A stretch of DNA of 64,000 bases from an uncultured Capnocytophaga sp. (GCF_937936315.1 NZ_CALGWU010000063.1:1-64000), one strand, 5' to 3'; positions 34,649-44,555 are shown, numbered from the stretch's first letter. Numbers and translations are program-made. Notes: generated by a model not told the origin, from the letters alone.

Positions 34649-35500
34649 ATGAAATCTATCACTCATAACGATTACACCCAGCGCATCAACAAAGTGGCTG
34701 AATACATCAACCGTCACCTCGATGAGCCCATCGAACTGAAAACATTAGCCAATATAGCCCACTTGTCGCATTTTCACTTTTGTAGGATTTTCAAAGTGCT
34801 GAAAGGTGAATCGCCTATCGCTTTTATCGCTCGTTTGCGCATAGAAACCGCTGCCCAACTGCTGCGCTACTCTACCCTCCCTATAGAGCAAATTGCCTTC
34901 AATATAGGCTATGAAACCCCTGCATCGCTCTCTAAAGCCTTTAAAAACCAATATGGCATTACCCCTACCGAGTACAGAACTAATAAAGATATCTACATTA
35001 TGAAAAAAGAAATCATCAATCCCAATTTGGCTCTCAAAGCTCCTAAAATAATGGAACTCGAACCTAAAAACCTCATCTATGTATCCCTTACTGGCGGATA
35101 TGGCTCTTTAGACTACGGCAAAGCCTACGAACAATTATGGGCGGTTGTAAAATCGCAAAAGCTATTTACCAAAGGCATCGAGTCGATATGCGTATCGTAC
35201 GATGACCCTAAAATTACCGAAGCCTCCCTCCAACGTTCGGAAGTAAGTTTGGCTATTCACAAACCTGCGCTCCCTGAAGGAGAGGTGAGTTGCAAAACCT
35301 TAGCAGGAGGCAAGTATGCCGTCTTTTTTTATCAAGGCAGTTACAATCAGCTCTCTGCCGTTTGCGATGCTGCAATGCGCTGGGTAGTAGAAAGTGAATA
35401 CGAACTGCGTGATGAGCCTATGTTCGAGAAATACCTCAACGACGCTCGCCGCACCCCTGAAGAAAAACTAAAAACAGAAATCTATATCCCCATTAATTAA
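34649..35500 (+). CDS. AraC-family regulator with GyrI-like effector domain
   Basis: About 283 residues. The N-terminal 105 contain the two helix-turn-helix motifs of the AraC/XylS family (LKTLANIAHLSHFHFCRIFK; IEQIAFNIGYETPASLSKAFK followed by YGITPTEYR). The rest (LEPKNLIYVSLTGGYGSLDYGKAYEQLW, GGKYAVFFYQGSYNQLSAVCDAAMRWV) matches the GyrI-like small-molecule-binding domain found in Rob/BmrR-type regulators. It is likely a drug or metabolite sensor acting on itself or the membrane protein that follows after 23 bases. Confidence 0.88.
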   Translation: MKSITHNDYTQRINKVAEYINRHLDEPIELKTLANIAHLSHFHFCRIFKVLKGESPIAFIARLRIETAAQLLRYSTLPIEQIAFNIGYETPASLSKAFKNQYGITPTEYRTNKDIYIMKKEIINPNLALKAPKIMELEPKNLIYVSLTGGYGSLDYGKAYEQLWAVVKSQKLFTKGIESICVSYDDPKITEASLQRSEVSLAIHKPALPEGEVSCKTLAGGKYAVFFYQGSYNQLSAVCDAAMRWVVESEYELRDEPMFEKYLNDARRTPEEKLKTEIYIPIN

Positions 35501-35523
35501 CTAATTTGCTAATTTTTAACATT

Positions 35524-36006
35524 ATGATTCTTACAAAAACTGAAAAAACCATAGGGATTGTTTTGGCAATCCTCTTATTATTGCTCACACTTTCAGGGAG
35601 TGGTTATTTCTTCTTCACTTTGAAAGTAAACTTTGTGCAATGGCTTGCCTATAACGCTTGCTCACCCAGCAGCTTAGTGTATTTAGCTTGCTTTATCGCC
35701 TTTTGGCTCACCAAAAAGAGCTTTTGGCTGCCCCTTGCCTTCCTGCCGATGTACTATTTCGGCACTATGGGACTCTTTACATTCACGTGGAGTGGCGCCA
35801 ATATCTTTGCCCAACTGTCGCATATCACGATGACACTCAACTTGCTATGGGCAGGCTACACCCTTTACCGCATCAGTGATTACAAAGGTTTTGCACAAGG
35901 CTTGTTGTGGAGCATACTGTTTTTTATGCCTTACATCGCTTTTGTGATGTACTACTGCCGCACCCACGCCCAGGAAATTAGTAACTTGTTACAAATGACG
36001 CCTTAA
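35524..36006 (+). CDS. small integral membrane protein
   Basis: About 160 residues with four or five hydrophobic helices (IGIVLAILLLLLTLSGSGYFFF, SLVYLACFIAFWL, FWLPLAFLPMYYFGTMGLF, LLWSILFFMPYIAFVMYY). The ATG at 35524 is preferred over an upstream TTG in the leader. It is probably cotranscribed with the AraC/GyrI regulator and may be its target. Family not recognised. Confidence 0.5.
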   Translation: MILTKTEKTIGIVLAILLLLLTLSGSGYFFFTLKVNFVQWLAYNACSPSSLVYLACFIAFWLTKKSFWLPLAFLPMYYFGTMGLFTFTWSGANIFAQLSHITMTLNLLWAGYTLYRISDYKGFAQGLLWSILFFMPYIAFVMYYCRTHAQEISNLLQMTP

Positions 36007-36039
36007 AATGCTATAAGGTTTTATTAGACCTTTCGGTTC

Positions 36040-36085
36040 ATTGTCAAACTTGTCAGACTACTCAGACTCGTCGGATAACTCTGAT
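36040..36085. repeat. GTCAGACT-type degenerate repeats
   Basis: Imperfect copies of CTTGTCAGACTACTCAGACTCGTC-like words, as in other gaps of the window. Confidence 0.5.
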
Positions 36086-36108
36086 AAAACCGACTTTATT
36101 CAAAAGTA

Positions 36109-36144
36109 AAAAATCCCTTGCAGTTTGCACTGCAAGGGATTTTT
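36109..36144 (+). terminator. terminator after the AraC-membrane protein pair
   Basis: A 15-base-pair perfect stem (AAAAATCCCTTGCAG) with a 6-base loop runs into a T tract. Confidence 0.85.
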
Positions 36145-36308
36145 TCTAAAGTAAAGTAACTAATTCGTAATTCATCACTCGTAATTTCCTTACATTCTTT
36201 CTATATTTTTCGCTCTTGTTTTCTTTTTATTCTGTTGTTTATCAAACTGCTACATTTTTAGTTGTCTATATTTTTACTATCCAGTGTTTTAGTATATTTT
36301 TAACATTT

Positions 36309-36403
36309 TATCTTTGCGGCAGAATTAGGTCTTAGGGGACAGGTGTCAGGTGTCAGGCGTCAGGCACAAACTCTTACCTCTTACCTCTTAACTTTTAACT
36401 AAA
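36309..36403 (+). promoter_or_regulatory. -7 box and repeat-filled leader of the dextran-locus susC
   Basis: TATCTTTG (36309-36316) is a good -7 box with no clear -33 match. The following 87 bases are almost wholly repeats: CAGGTGTCAGGTGTCAGG words, then CTTACCT words ending in CTTAACTTTTAACTAA before the ATG. The same tail precedes the gene at 41081. Confidence 0.6.
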
Positions 36404-39400
36404 ATGAAAGGAAAACAAAGAACTTTATTAAACAGTATTGGCAAGCTCGCCTTGCTACTACTTTTTAGCTTGCTTTCTACCGCCCTTTCTGCCCAAAACA
36501 AAAAGATTAGCGGAAAGGTAATCGATGAAAAACACCAGCCCGTGCTGGGGGCATCGGTGGTGGTGAAAGGCACTACTAAGGGTACTACTACCGATTTCGA
36601 TGGGAATTTCACGATAGATGTACCTGCTAAAGCCACGCTATCGGTTTCATTTATTGGCTATCACACCCAAAATGTAGCTGTAGGCAACCAAAACCAACTC
36701 ACTATCGTGCTCAAAGAAGAACAAGAGCAGTTAGACGAGGTAGTGGTGGTAGGTTATGGTACTGTCCGCAAGAAAGACCTTACGGGAGCGGTTACTTCGG
36801 TGTCTAACAAAGCTCTCAAAGAGAAACCTATTGCCAACGCTGGGGAAGCGCTCCAAGGGCGTGCTGCTGGGGTGCAAGTAACCTCGGCGGGAAAACCTGG
36901 TGACAACGTGTCTTTTCGCATTCGCGGTATCAGTACAATTAACAACAGCGAACCGCTACTGGTTATCGATGGGGTACCTACCGACCTCGGTATCAACGCC
37001 CTCAACGTAGATGATATAGAAAATATCGACGTGCTAAAAGATGCTTCGGCAACTGCCATTTACGGCTCTCGTGGTGCTAATGGGGTGGTGCTCATCTCTA
37101 CCAAAAAAGGAAAAAATGGCGACGGCAAACTGTCGTTTAGCACCAATGTAGCCCTTCAACAAGCTACCAACTTACCTGTGATGCTCAACGCCCGCGAGTT
37201 TGCTTCTTTTCACAACGAAATGATTGCCAACTACAACCGCACCCCTGGGGTAAGTCCGCTTACACAACGCCCTGATTTCGCCAATCCTGAGGACTGGGGG
37301 GAAGGCACCAACTGGCTCAAAGCGCTCTTCCGTCCTGCTTTTATGCGCAACTATTCGCTTTCTTATTCAGGCGGTAACGACAAGAGCAATTACTACGTAT
37401 CAGGGGGTGTGTTCGACCAAGATGGGATTATCCTCAACACTTCTTACCGCCGTTATACAGTGCAGTTCAACGGCGAGTCGCGCGTAAAACCGTGGATTAA
37501 GTTTGGCAACAACCTCACCCTCAGCCACGACGAAAAGAAATCTGGCGACTACAACATCCGTATGGCAATGGCTTCTTTGCCTACACAACCTATTTACAAT
37601 GAAGACGGTAGTTACTCAGGTCCTGATTCGCCTGCCCATCAGTACAGCGATATCCGCAACGTGATAGGTACTGCCCTTATCAACGGACAAAACACTACCA
37701 AAGGCTATAACATTTTGGGGAATATCTTTGCCGAAATTACTCCTGTAAAACATTTGGTATTCAAAACCACTGGGGGGCTCGACTTCAAATATTGGGACAA
37801 TCGCAGTTTCTCTCCTAAGTACAACTGGAAACCAATACCTAATCCGCTCTCTAATCTCTACCAAGATGCTAATAAGAGCACTACCCTCCTATGGGATAAC
37901 ACACTCACTTATACCAATACTTTTGCCCAAAAGCACTTCCTCAATGTGATGGTGGGCACCAGTGCACAAAACAACGTGTATAGCAAAATCAATGCGAGTG
38001 TGAGCAACTTCTTGAGCGACCAGCAAAACCAACTCAGCAAAGGCTTGGAAAACCCTACGGTAGACGGTACGATGAACGATTGGGCTATCCTCTCCTTCAT
38101 CGGGCGACTCAACTATACCTATGCTGATAAGTACTTGCTCACTGCTACCGTACGTCGCGATGGTTCTTCGCGTTTCTCCAAAGAAAACCGCTGGGGTACT
38201 TTTCCTTCATTCTCTTTGGCTTGGCGCGCATCAAATGAGTCTTTTTTCCCTAAAAACGACTATGTAAACGATGTGAAATTGCGTGTGGGTTACGGTATGA
38301 CGGGTAACCAAGGTGGTATTGATAACTATGCTTATTTTACCAAATTGCGCACAGGGCAATATGTGTTCAACAACAATTTGGTGTCTACCCTCTATCCTCA
38401 CGTAATGCCTAACCCTAATGTGAAATGGGAAACCGTAGAGCAATTCAACGGGGGTATTGACCTCGCGCTACTCAAAAACCGCTTGAACCTCACTTTCGAT
38501 GCCTATATCAAAAACACCAGCGATATGTTGGTGCCAATGGCGGTATCAGTAAGCTCTGGCTATTCGGATATTGCGGTACCGAGTATCAACGCCGGTAAAG
38601 TGGAAAACAAAGGGGTAGAGCTTACGGTGTCATCAGTGAATGTAAATAAAAAAGATTTCCAATGGAATACTGATGTAAACGTATCTTTCAACCGCAACAA
38701 AATTGTGAAGATGAACGATGGGGTGCCTTTGTTCACTGGTTTTGAGGCGTTCCTCACCAAATTGCAAATCCTCTCCGAGGGTCACCCTGTAAATTCTTTC
38801 TATGGCTATGTAATGAACGGACTTTTCCAAAACCAAAGCGAGGTAGACAACTATGCTACCCAAGTGGAAAACGGTACCGCCCCTGGTGATGTGAAGTTCC
38901 GCGACCTCAACAACGATGGGGTCATCAATGCCGAAGACCGTACTTATATCGGCAATCCATTCCCTGAATGGACGTTCTCTATGAACAACAATTTCAACTA
39001 CAAAAACATCGATTTACAAATATTTTTACAAGGCGTAGCAGGCAACGACATCTACAATGCCAACCGTATATGGCAAGAGGGAATGTCGGTGCCACAAAAC
39101 CAAATTGCCAAAGTAAAAGACCGTTGGACTGGCGAGGGCACTAGCAATAGCATTCCGCGTGCTATCTATGGCGACCCCAACCAAAATGCGCGTCACTCTA
39201 CCCGCTTTGTAGAAGATGGTTCGTATTTGCGCATCAAAAACGTAACTTTGGGGTATACGCTCCCTAAAGAGGTTACTCAAAAATTCCACACCGATATGTT
39301 GCGCATATATCTGTCTTGCCAAAACCTCTATACTTTCACCAAATACAGCGGTATGGATCCGGAAGTAGGCACTGGTGGCGTTGATGGTGGTACTTACCCT

Positions 39401-39442
39401 GTAACCCGCACAGTTAGCTTTGGATTAAACGTGCAGTTTTAG
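36404..39442 (+). CDS. susC: SusC-family TonB-dependent transporter of the dextran locus
   Basis: The 1012-residue outer membrane importer has a signal peptide ending at LSAQ, a carboxypeptidase-regulatory-like domain (about 31-110, GKVIDEKHQPVLGASVVVKG) and a plug beginning VVVGYGTVRKKDLTGAV. It carries the SusC signature VSFRIRGIST...PLLVIDG and a barrel ending in FGLNVQF. Unlike the SusC at 9937 it lacks an STN domain, so it is not sigma/anti-sigma controlled. A GH66 dextranase and a GH97 glucosidase downstream indicate alpha-1,6-glucan (dextran) fragments as substrate. Confidence 0.92.
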   Translation: MKGKQRTLLNSIGKLALLLLFSLLSTALSAQNKKISGKVIDEKHQPVLGASVVVKGTTKGTTTDFDGNFTIDVPAKATLSVSFIGYHTQNVAVGNQNQLTIVLKEEQEQLDEVVVVGYGTVRKKDLTGAVTSVSNKALKEKPIANAGEALQGRAAGVQVTSAGKPGDNVSFRIRGISTINNSEPLLVIDGVPTDLGINALNVDDIENIDVLKDASATAIYGSRGANGVVLISTKKGKNGDGKLSFSTNVALQQATNLPVMLNAREFASFHNEMIANYNRTPGVSPLTQRPDFANPEDWGEGTNWLKALFRPAFMRNYSLSYSGGNDKSNYYVSGGVFDQDGIILNTSYRRYTVQFNGESRVKPWIKFGNNLTLSHDEKKSGDYNIRMAMASLPTQPIYNEDGSYSGPDSPAHQYSDIRNVIGTALINGQNTTKGYNILGNIFAEITPVKHLVFKTTGGLDFKYWDNRSFSPKYNWKPIPNPLSNLYQDANKSTTLLWDNTLTYTNTFAQKHFLNVMVGTSAQNNVYSKINASVSNFLSDQQNQLSKGLENPTVDGTMNDWAILSFIGRLNYTYADKYLLTATVRRDGSSRFSKENRWGTFPSFSLAWRASNESFFPKNDYVNDVKLRVGYGMTGNQGGIDNYAYFTKLRTGQYVFNNNLVSTLYPHVMPNPNVKWETVEQFNGGIDLALLKNRLNLTFDAYIKNTSDMLVPMAVSVSSGYSDIAVPSINAGKVENKGVELTVSSVNVNKKDFQWNTDVNVSFNRNKIVKMNDGVPLFTGFEAFLTKLQILSEGHPVNSFYGYVMNGLFQNQSEVDNYATQVENGTAPGDVKFRDLNNDGVINAEDRTYIGNPFPEWTFSMNNNFNYKNIDLQIFLQGVAGNDIYNANRIWQEGMSVPQNQIAKVKDRWTGEGTSNSIPRAIYGDPNQNARHSTRFVEDGSYLRIKNVTLGYTLPKEVTQKFHTDMLRIYLSCQNLYTFTKYSGMDPEVGTGGVDGGTYPVTRTVSFGLNVQF

Positions 39443-39529
39443 GTGCTAGGTGTCAGGTGTCAGGCATCAGGTAATAGGTAACAAAAGAATCACTACAAAT
39501 TGTTAATTGTTAATTATGAATTGTTAATT
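39443..39529 (+). repeat. tandem repeats in the susC-susD gap
   Basis: The 87-base gap holds CAGGTGTCAGG words followed by repeated TTGTTAATTATGAA words running into the susD start. Such a gap is unusual, because susC and susD normally lie a few bases apart. Confidence 0.6.
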
Positions 39530-41014
39530 ATGAAAAAGATATTATACATCACCCTATTAGCATTTCCGCTCTTCACGGCTTGTTCTAAGTTTTTGGACAA
39601 GACCCCTTATGAAGATTCAAGTGCTGAAAACATAAGCGATGCGGCATCGGCTATTGCCCTTACCAATTCGGCTTATAAACCCTTGCAACGCTCTAACCTC
39701 TACAATATGCGCCTCTGGACGCTCGACATCGTAGCAGGTAACAGCATCGTAGGCGCTGGAGGAGGTACCGATGGACTCGAAACCATCACTCTTTCCAACT
39801 TCAACGCAACTGCCGATAACCCTTTGGCGCTCGAAATATGGCGCGGTTGTAACCCTGGTATTCTCTATTGCAATACGGCTCTGAAAACTTTGCCTTCTGC
39901 TAATATCCCTGAGGATATCAAAAACCGCTGTATTGGGGAAGCCAAATTCCTCCGCGCGCACTACTATTTCCTTTTGGTGCAACTCTTTGGCGATGTGCCT
40001 CTTCAGCTCGACCCTAAAGAGAGTTTGACTAACAAAACGCCTTTCCGCCAAAGCAAAATGAAGATATACAACGAGGTGATTATCCCCGACCTCAAAGAGG
40101 CTTTCAACCTATTGCCTACACGCGAGCAATATAGCAATGCCGATAAAGGTCGCGCCACCAAAGGGGCTGCTGCGGGTATGCTTGCCAAAGTATACCTCAC
40201 TTTGGGTAGATATAGCGAAGCCCTTGAGATGTGCAACGCTGTCGAAAACCTCGGTTATACCCTTAATCCTGATTATTCCGATTGTTTTGGCGCTGCCGAA
40301 CGCAACAAAAACACTGCCGAGTCTATCTTTGAAATTCAGTACTACGGACTTACCAAAGACGATTTCTGGGGCGAAGAAAACCAAGCCTCTTGGCTCAGTA
40401 CCTTTATGGGTCCTCGCAACAGCGGTTGGGTAGGTGGTGCTTATGGTTGGAATCAGCCTACACAAGAGTTTGTAGACCAATATGAGGCGGGCGACCTCCG
40501 CAAAGATAAGACGATTCTCTATGAGGGTTGCCCTAATTTTGAAGGGAATGCGTATCGCGCTTCAATGTCTAACACGGGGTATAACGTGCGCAAGTTTTTA
40601 GTGCCACTAAGTCAGTCTCCCGATTTCAATACCAACCCTGCCAACTTTGTAGCGCTCCGCTTTGCCGATGTACTCCTAATGAAAGCGGAAGCTCTCAACG
40701 AATTGGGTCGCACTACGGAAGCTGAAGTGCCTTTGTACAAAGTGCGCACCCGCGCGGGTCTTACCCATCGCGCCGATATAGAGAACCTCACCCAAGCGCA
40801 AATGCGTGAGAAAATACGCCACGAACGCCGTATAGAACTCGCTTTTGAAGGGCATCGTTGGTTTGATATGATTCGCTGGGACAACGGTCAGTATGCACTC
40901 AATTTCTTGCACTCCATAGGCAAAACCAACGCCCGCGAGAAACACCTGCTCTTGCCCGTCCCTCAAAAAGACCGCGACGCCAACCCCAACCTCACCCAAA
41001 ACCCTGGTTGGTAA
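39530..41014 (+). CDS. susD: SusD/RagB-family surface lipoprotein of the dextran locus
   Basis: About 494 residues with a lipobox in FPLFTACSK. Family features include the helical N-terminal repeats (IGEAKFLRAHYYFLLVQLFGDVPL), LLMKAEALNELGRT, IRHERRIELAFEGHRWFDMIRW and the ending LLPVPQKDRDANPNLTQNPGW. The ATG at 39530 is chosen because the upstream in-frame TTG lies in repeated leader sequence. It pairs with the preceding SusC. Confidence 0.92.
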   Translation: MKKILYITLLAFPLFTACSKFLDKTPYEDSSAENISDAASAIALTNSAYKPLQRSNLYNMRLWTLDIVAGNSIVGAGGGTDGLETITLSNFNATADNPLALEIWRGCNPGILYCNTALKTLPSANIPEDIKNRCIGEAKFLRAHYYFLLVQLFGDVPLQLDPKESLTNKTPFRQSKMKIYNEVIIPDLKEAFNLLPTREQYSNADKGRATKGAAAGMLAKVYLTLGRYSEALEMCNAVENLGYTLNPDYSDCFGAAERNKNTAESIFEIQYYGLTKDDFWGEENQASWLSTFMGPRNSGWVGGAYGWNQPTQEFVDQYEAGDLRKDKTILYEGCPNFEGNAYRASMSNTGYNVRKFLVPLSQSPDFNTNPANFVALRFADVLLMKAEALNELGRTTEAEVPLYKVRTRAGLTHRADIENLTQAQMREKIRHERRIELAFEGHRWFDMIRWDNGQYALNFLHSIGKTNAREKHLLLPVPQKDRDANPNLTQNPGW

Positions 41015-41080
41015 TAATTACGAGTGACGAATTACGAATTACAACAACTCTTATCTCTTATCTCTTAACTTTTAACTAAT
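41015..41080 (+). repeat. tandem repeats in the susD-susE gap
   Basis: ACGAATTACGAATTAC words are followed by CTTATCTCTTATCT words and CTTAACTTTTAACTAA directly before the ATG, nearly the same ending as the leader at 36380-36403. Confidence 0.65.
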
Positions 41081-42520
41081 ATGAAACCATACCATTTATA
41101 CATCGCCTTCCTCTTACTGCTCCTTACGGGATGTAAAAAAGAGGACTATATGGAGCTCTTCAAAGAGGGAAAACCTTTTGAATTGAAAGCCCAGAAAGAA
41201 ATGGTAGCCTTAGACGCTGCCAACCCCGAACAAGAAGCGGTCAAATTCACTTGGACGGCAGCTTCCAATCACGGCACCAATGCCGCTATCACCTATACTT
41301 TCCAAATGGATGTGCAAGGCAACAACTTTGCGGGAGGTATCAGCGAGAATGTAGGTCGTGAAGCCTATGAGAGAGTGTATAAAAATGAGGAACTCAACAA
41401 TCTATTGCTCAATACTTTCAAAGTTGCGGCAGACACCGAAGTTACGATGGAAGTACGCATCATTGCCCAAGTAGCCTCTGGCGAGGGAATGAAACAACAT
41501 ACCAATGTAAAAACCATCGTTTTCAAAACGCATACCCCTATCAGCAATACGCTCTATATCATCGGTAGTGCCGCCCCTCACGGTTGGAGTGCCGATCAAG
41601 CCGAAGAGATGAAACCCGTTGAGGGTACTCCTAAAGCCTTTGCATGGTCAGGACGATTGTCTGCTGGCGAAATCAAGTTCATCACTACCAAAGGTCAGTT
41701 TATACCATCGTATGGCAAAGGTAGCAATAATAGTGAGTTGCATTTCCGCAAAACCGATGCCGACACCAGTGATGAGAAATTTACAATTGCCGAAAGTGGT
41801 GTCTATACCGTGAAAGTGAACCTCATCAATCTCACCATAAGCATCACCAAAGGCGAAGCGCCTGAATATACCGAGTTGTGGTTCGTAGGTGAACCTACCG
41901 GTTGGAGCTTCAAGAAAATGACCGTAGACCCTGCCGACCCATTTGTGTTCCACTACAATGCCGATTTAGGCAATGGAGGTGAGTTCAAAATAGGTACTAA
42001 AGAAGGCGATTGGTCAGCAGTATTTTTCCGTCCGAAAGAAAATAATACGGCTGAAGGTAGCGACCTCCCTGTGAAGAAATGGGCAGGCGACCCCGATTAC
42101 AAATGGAAAATTGCAGCAGGCACTTACAAGATTACCCTCAACACTCGTACAATGAAGATTGACATTGTGCCTTTCACTCCTTATGCAGGAATGTATATGA
42201 TTGGTAGTGCCACCGATGCAGGTTGGGATATCAACAATCCTATCGCTATGACTGTAGATAGTGGCAATCCTAATGTCTTTATGTGGGAAGGCGACTTGAA
42301 AGCAGGCGAACTCAAATTCTCTTGCGACAAGAAAAGCGATTGGGGTGGCGACTGGTTCTTAGCTTCTAAAGCCGATAAAGCTCCCGCCGGTGTGGAAGAA
42401 CCGATGATTTTCAGCGCCCACGGCTCTAACCCCGATAACAAGTGGAAAATCAGCGAGGCAGGCACCTACAAAATTACCCTCAACCAACTTACCCAAACGG
42501 TAGTAATTAAGAAAATGTAA
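41081..42520 (+). CDS. SusE/SusF-like starch/dextran-binding outer membrane lipoprotein
   Basis: The 479-residue lipoprotein has its acceptor cysteine in LLTGCKKED. An N-terminal SusE domain (to about residue 150) precedes three carbohydrate-binding-like modules starting LYIIGSAAPHGWS, LWFVGEPTGWSF and MYMIGSATDAGWD. Each has the repeated FxWxGxLxxGEIKF and W-KI-AGTYKITLN pattern of SusE/SusF. It binds alpha-glucan on the cell surface and assists the SusC/D pair. Confidence 0.88.
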   Translation: MKPYHLYIAFLLLLLTGCKKEDYMELFKEGKPFELKAQKEMVALDAANPEQEAVKFTWTAASNHGTNAAITYTFQMDVQGNNFAGGISENVGREAYERVYKNEELNNLLLNTFKVAADTEVTMEVRIIAQVASGEGMKQHTNVKTIVFKTHTPISNTLYIIGSAAPHGWSADQAEEMKPVEGTPKAFAWSGRLSAGEIKFITTKGQFIPSYGKGSNNSELHFRKTDADTSDEKFTIAESGVYTVKVNLINLTISITKGEAPEYTELWFVGEPTGWSFKKMTVDPADPFVFHYNADLGNGGEFKIGTKEGDWSAVFFRPKENNTAEGSDLPVKKWAGDPDYKWKIAAGTYKITLNTRTMKIDIVPFTPYAGMYMIGSATDAGWDINNPIAMTVDSGNPNVFMWEGDLKAGELKFSCDKKSDWGGDWFLASKADKAPAGVEEPMIFSAHGSNPDNKWKISEAGTYKITLNQLTQTVVIKKM

Positions 42521-42650
42521 GAAAGGAACAATCCGAGAAAAGTAACTGAATTGTCATAGCTTACGATTCGTTATATTTTCTCAAAATCCAAGTATTAATA
42601 ACAAACATCTTTATACGTGTTGAACCCTCTTTCCTCCCTTTTGCGGATTC

Positions 42651-42677
42651 CCTCCCCTTCCCTTTCGGGGAGGGGGA
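42651..42677. repeat. C/G-rich hairpin upstream of the dextranase gene
   Basis: CTCCCC and GGGGAG pair around a CCTTTCG-containing loop in the 191-base gap. A similar element follows the dextranase gene. Nothing else recognisable is in the gap. Confidence 0.5.
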
Positions 42678-42711
42678 GAACGGAGGGGGTGAGGATAAAA
42701 AATCAATTAAA

Positions 42712-44451
42712 ATGAAAGCTTTATATACTCTATTCTTCGCCACTACGCTCAGCCTCTTCTCTTGCGAGAAGAACGATACGCCTAGCAACAATCCTATTAC
42801 ATTCGGCGAAACTTATTTGAAAATAGATATCAGCACCGATAAGGCGGTCTACACCCCTGGTAGCACGGTGCGCTTTACCTTGGCGAGTATGCCCTCTGGT
42901 ACTTACAAAGTGCGCTACTCTCACTTAGGCGAAATCATTAAAGAAGAAGCCCTTACCAGCGCCTCTTGGCAATGGGTAACCCCTGCCGATGACTATCGAG
43001 GTTATTTGGTGGAAATCTACCAAGAAGCTGGCGGTAAACAAAATACTTACGGCAGTATCGCTGTGGATGTATCTTCCGATTGGACAAAATTCCCCCGCTA
43101 CGGCTTCTTGTCCTCTTACGGCAAAAACGAACCTATCGAGAAGAATATCGACTTTATGAATCGCTGTCATATCAACGGCATTCAGTTCTACGACTGGATG
43201 TACGACCACCACAAACCACTGGCTGGCACCCCTCAAAACCCTTCTAATGAGTGGCCTGACCTCTTCAAACGTCCCACTTTTCTTTCTACTGTACGTGGCT
43301 ATATCAGCGCTGCTCATAGCAAGGGTATGAAAGCGATGTTCTACAATTTGGCTTTTGGAGCACTCAAAAATGCCGAAGCCGATGGGGTTGCTAAAGAGTG
43401 GTTTCTCTACAAAGACAATCAGCATAAAGAGAAAGATGCACACCTGTTAGGCGACTTTGCCCGCAGTAGTATCTACCTCACCAACCCTGGTAATGCGCAC
43501 TGGCAAAACTACTTAGCAGGGCGCAACAGCGATGTCTATGCCGTTTTTGGTTTCGATGGTTATCATATCGACCAACTCGGAGGGCGTGGCACGGTGTACG
43601 ATTACAATGGCAATAGCGTAGACCTCTTGCCTCAATACGCTTCGTTTATCAATGCGATGAAAAACGCACACCCTAACAAACGCCTTGTGATGAATGCAGT
43701 AGGGCAATACGGTCAAACCGAAATTGCAGGTACCAATAAAGTGGATTTTCTTTATACCGAAGTATGGGACGAAAAAACCTACGACCAATTGGCTCGCATT
43801 ATCCTTGATAACTACAATCGTAGCAACAACCAACTCAAAACGGTATTGGCTGCCTATATGGATTACGAAAAATCTAAGAATGCAGGTTTTGTAAACGAAC
43901 CTGGCGTATTGCTTGCCAATGCAGTGATTTTTGCCTTCGGAGGGGCTCATTTAGAGATAGGCGAACACTACCTCGCCAATGAGTATTTCCCTAATAAAAA
44001 CCTTCAAATGAAAGCCGACCTCAAAAAAGCGCTCATCACCTACTACGATTTCTTGGTGGCTTACCAAAACCTATTGCGCGACGGCGGTAGCTATACCTCA
44101 GCTCAGGTAACTGCCGAAAATGCAACCATAGCGGCTTGGCCTGCAGCGAAGGATAAAGTGGCGGCTCTCACCAAAACCGTGAACGGCAAGGATATAGTGC
44201 ATCTTATCAATTTCAACGGAGTAACCTCTATGGACTGGCGTGATACCAACGGTACTCAAAAGAAACCTACCACAGTAACCAACCTTAAAACTACTGTTGC
44301 TGTAACCGCACAACCCAAAAAAGTGTGGTTCGCTACCCCCGACCTCTTTGGCGGTGCTCCTCGTGCCGTAGAATTTACCTATAACAACAACCAAATTACC
44401 TTCACCCTCCCCTCCCTCAGCTATTGGGATATGGTGGTGATAGAGTATTAA
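42712..44451 (+). CDS. GH66 endo-dextranase lipoprotein
   Basis: The 579-residue enzyme hydrolyses internal alpha-1,6 links of dextran, probably on the cell surface. It has a lipoprotein signal (SLFSCEKND), an N-terminal Ig-like beta domain (to about 125), a TIM barrel and a C-terminal beta domain. GH66 features are visible: GIQFYDWMYDHHKP, GMKAMFYNLAFGA, the nucleophile region FDGYHIDQLG (D287) and the acid/base region LYTEVW (E350). The length fits a simple dextranase without the CBM35 insertion of cyclodextran synthases. Confidence 0.9.
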   Translation: MKALYTLFFATTLSLFSCEKNDTPSNNPITFGETYLKIDISTDKAVYTPGSTVRFTLASMPSGTYKVRYSHLGEIIKEEALTSASWQWVTPADDYRGYLVEIYQEAGGKQNTYGSIAVDVSSDWTKFPRYGFLSSYGKNEPIEKNIDFMNRCHINGIQFYDWMYDHHKPLAGTPQNPSNEWPDLFKRPTFLSTVRGYISAAHSKGMKAMFYNLAFGALKNAEADGVAKEWFLYKDNQHKEKDAHLLGDFARSSIYLTNPGNAHWQNYLAGRNSDVYAVFGFDGYHIDQLGGRGTVYDYNGNSVDLLPQYASFINAMKNAHPNKRLVMNAVGQYGQTEIAGTNKVDFLYTEVWDEKTYDQLARIILDNYNRSNNQLKTVLAAYMDYEKSKNAGFVNEPGVLLANAVIFAFGGAHLEIGEHYLANEYFPNKNLQMKADLKKALITYYDFLVAYQNLLRDGGSYTSAQVTAENATIAAWPAAKDKVAALTKTVNGKDIVHLINFNGVTSMDWRDTNGTQKKPTTVTNLKTTVAVTAQPKKVWFATPDLFGGAPRAVEFTYNNNQITFTLPSLSYWDMVVIEY

Positions 44452-44463
44452 TCCCCTCCCCAA

Positions 44464-44484
44464 CCCCTCCCCCAAGGGGAGGGG
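44464..44484 (+). terminator. perfect hairpin after the dextranase gene
   Basis: CCCCTCCCC and GGGGAGGGG pair perfectly around a CAA loop, 13 bases after the stop. There is no T tract, so it may be an RNA-stabilising or repeat element and not a true terminator. Confidence 0.5.
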
Positions 44485-44502
44485 CTTGTAGGACAGCATC
44501 GC

Positions 44503-44555
44503 TACACTTTGCCAAAGTTTTAATTACTCGTCGTGCTACAACCTTTGGCAAAGTT
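44503..44555 (-). repeat. AGC-loop hairpin repeat (GTTGT/ACGAC type)
   Basis: In the minus orientation, CTTTGCCAAAG boxes flank GTTGT-AGC-ACGAC (44530-44542) with a GAGTAATTAAAA spacer. The stem keeps pairing through one G-U pair relative to the 8.4 kb copies. Confidence 0.7.

Noticed and set aside
44464..44484. Classical Rho-independent terminator
   Set aside because: Perfect stem but no T tract. A better terminator lies at 44593, so the termination role is kept at low confidence.
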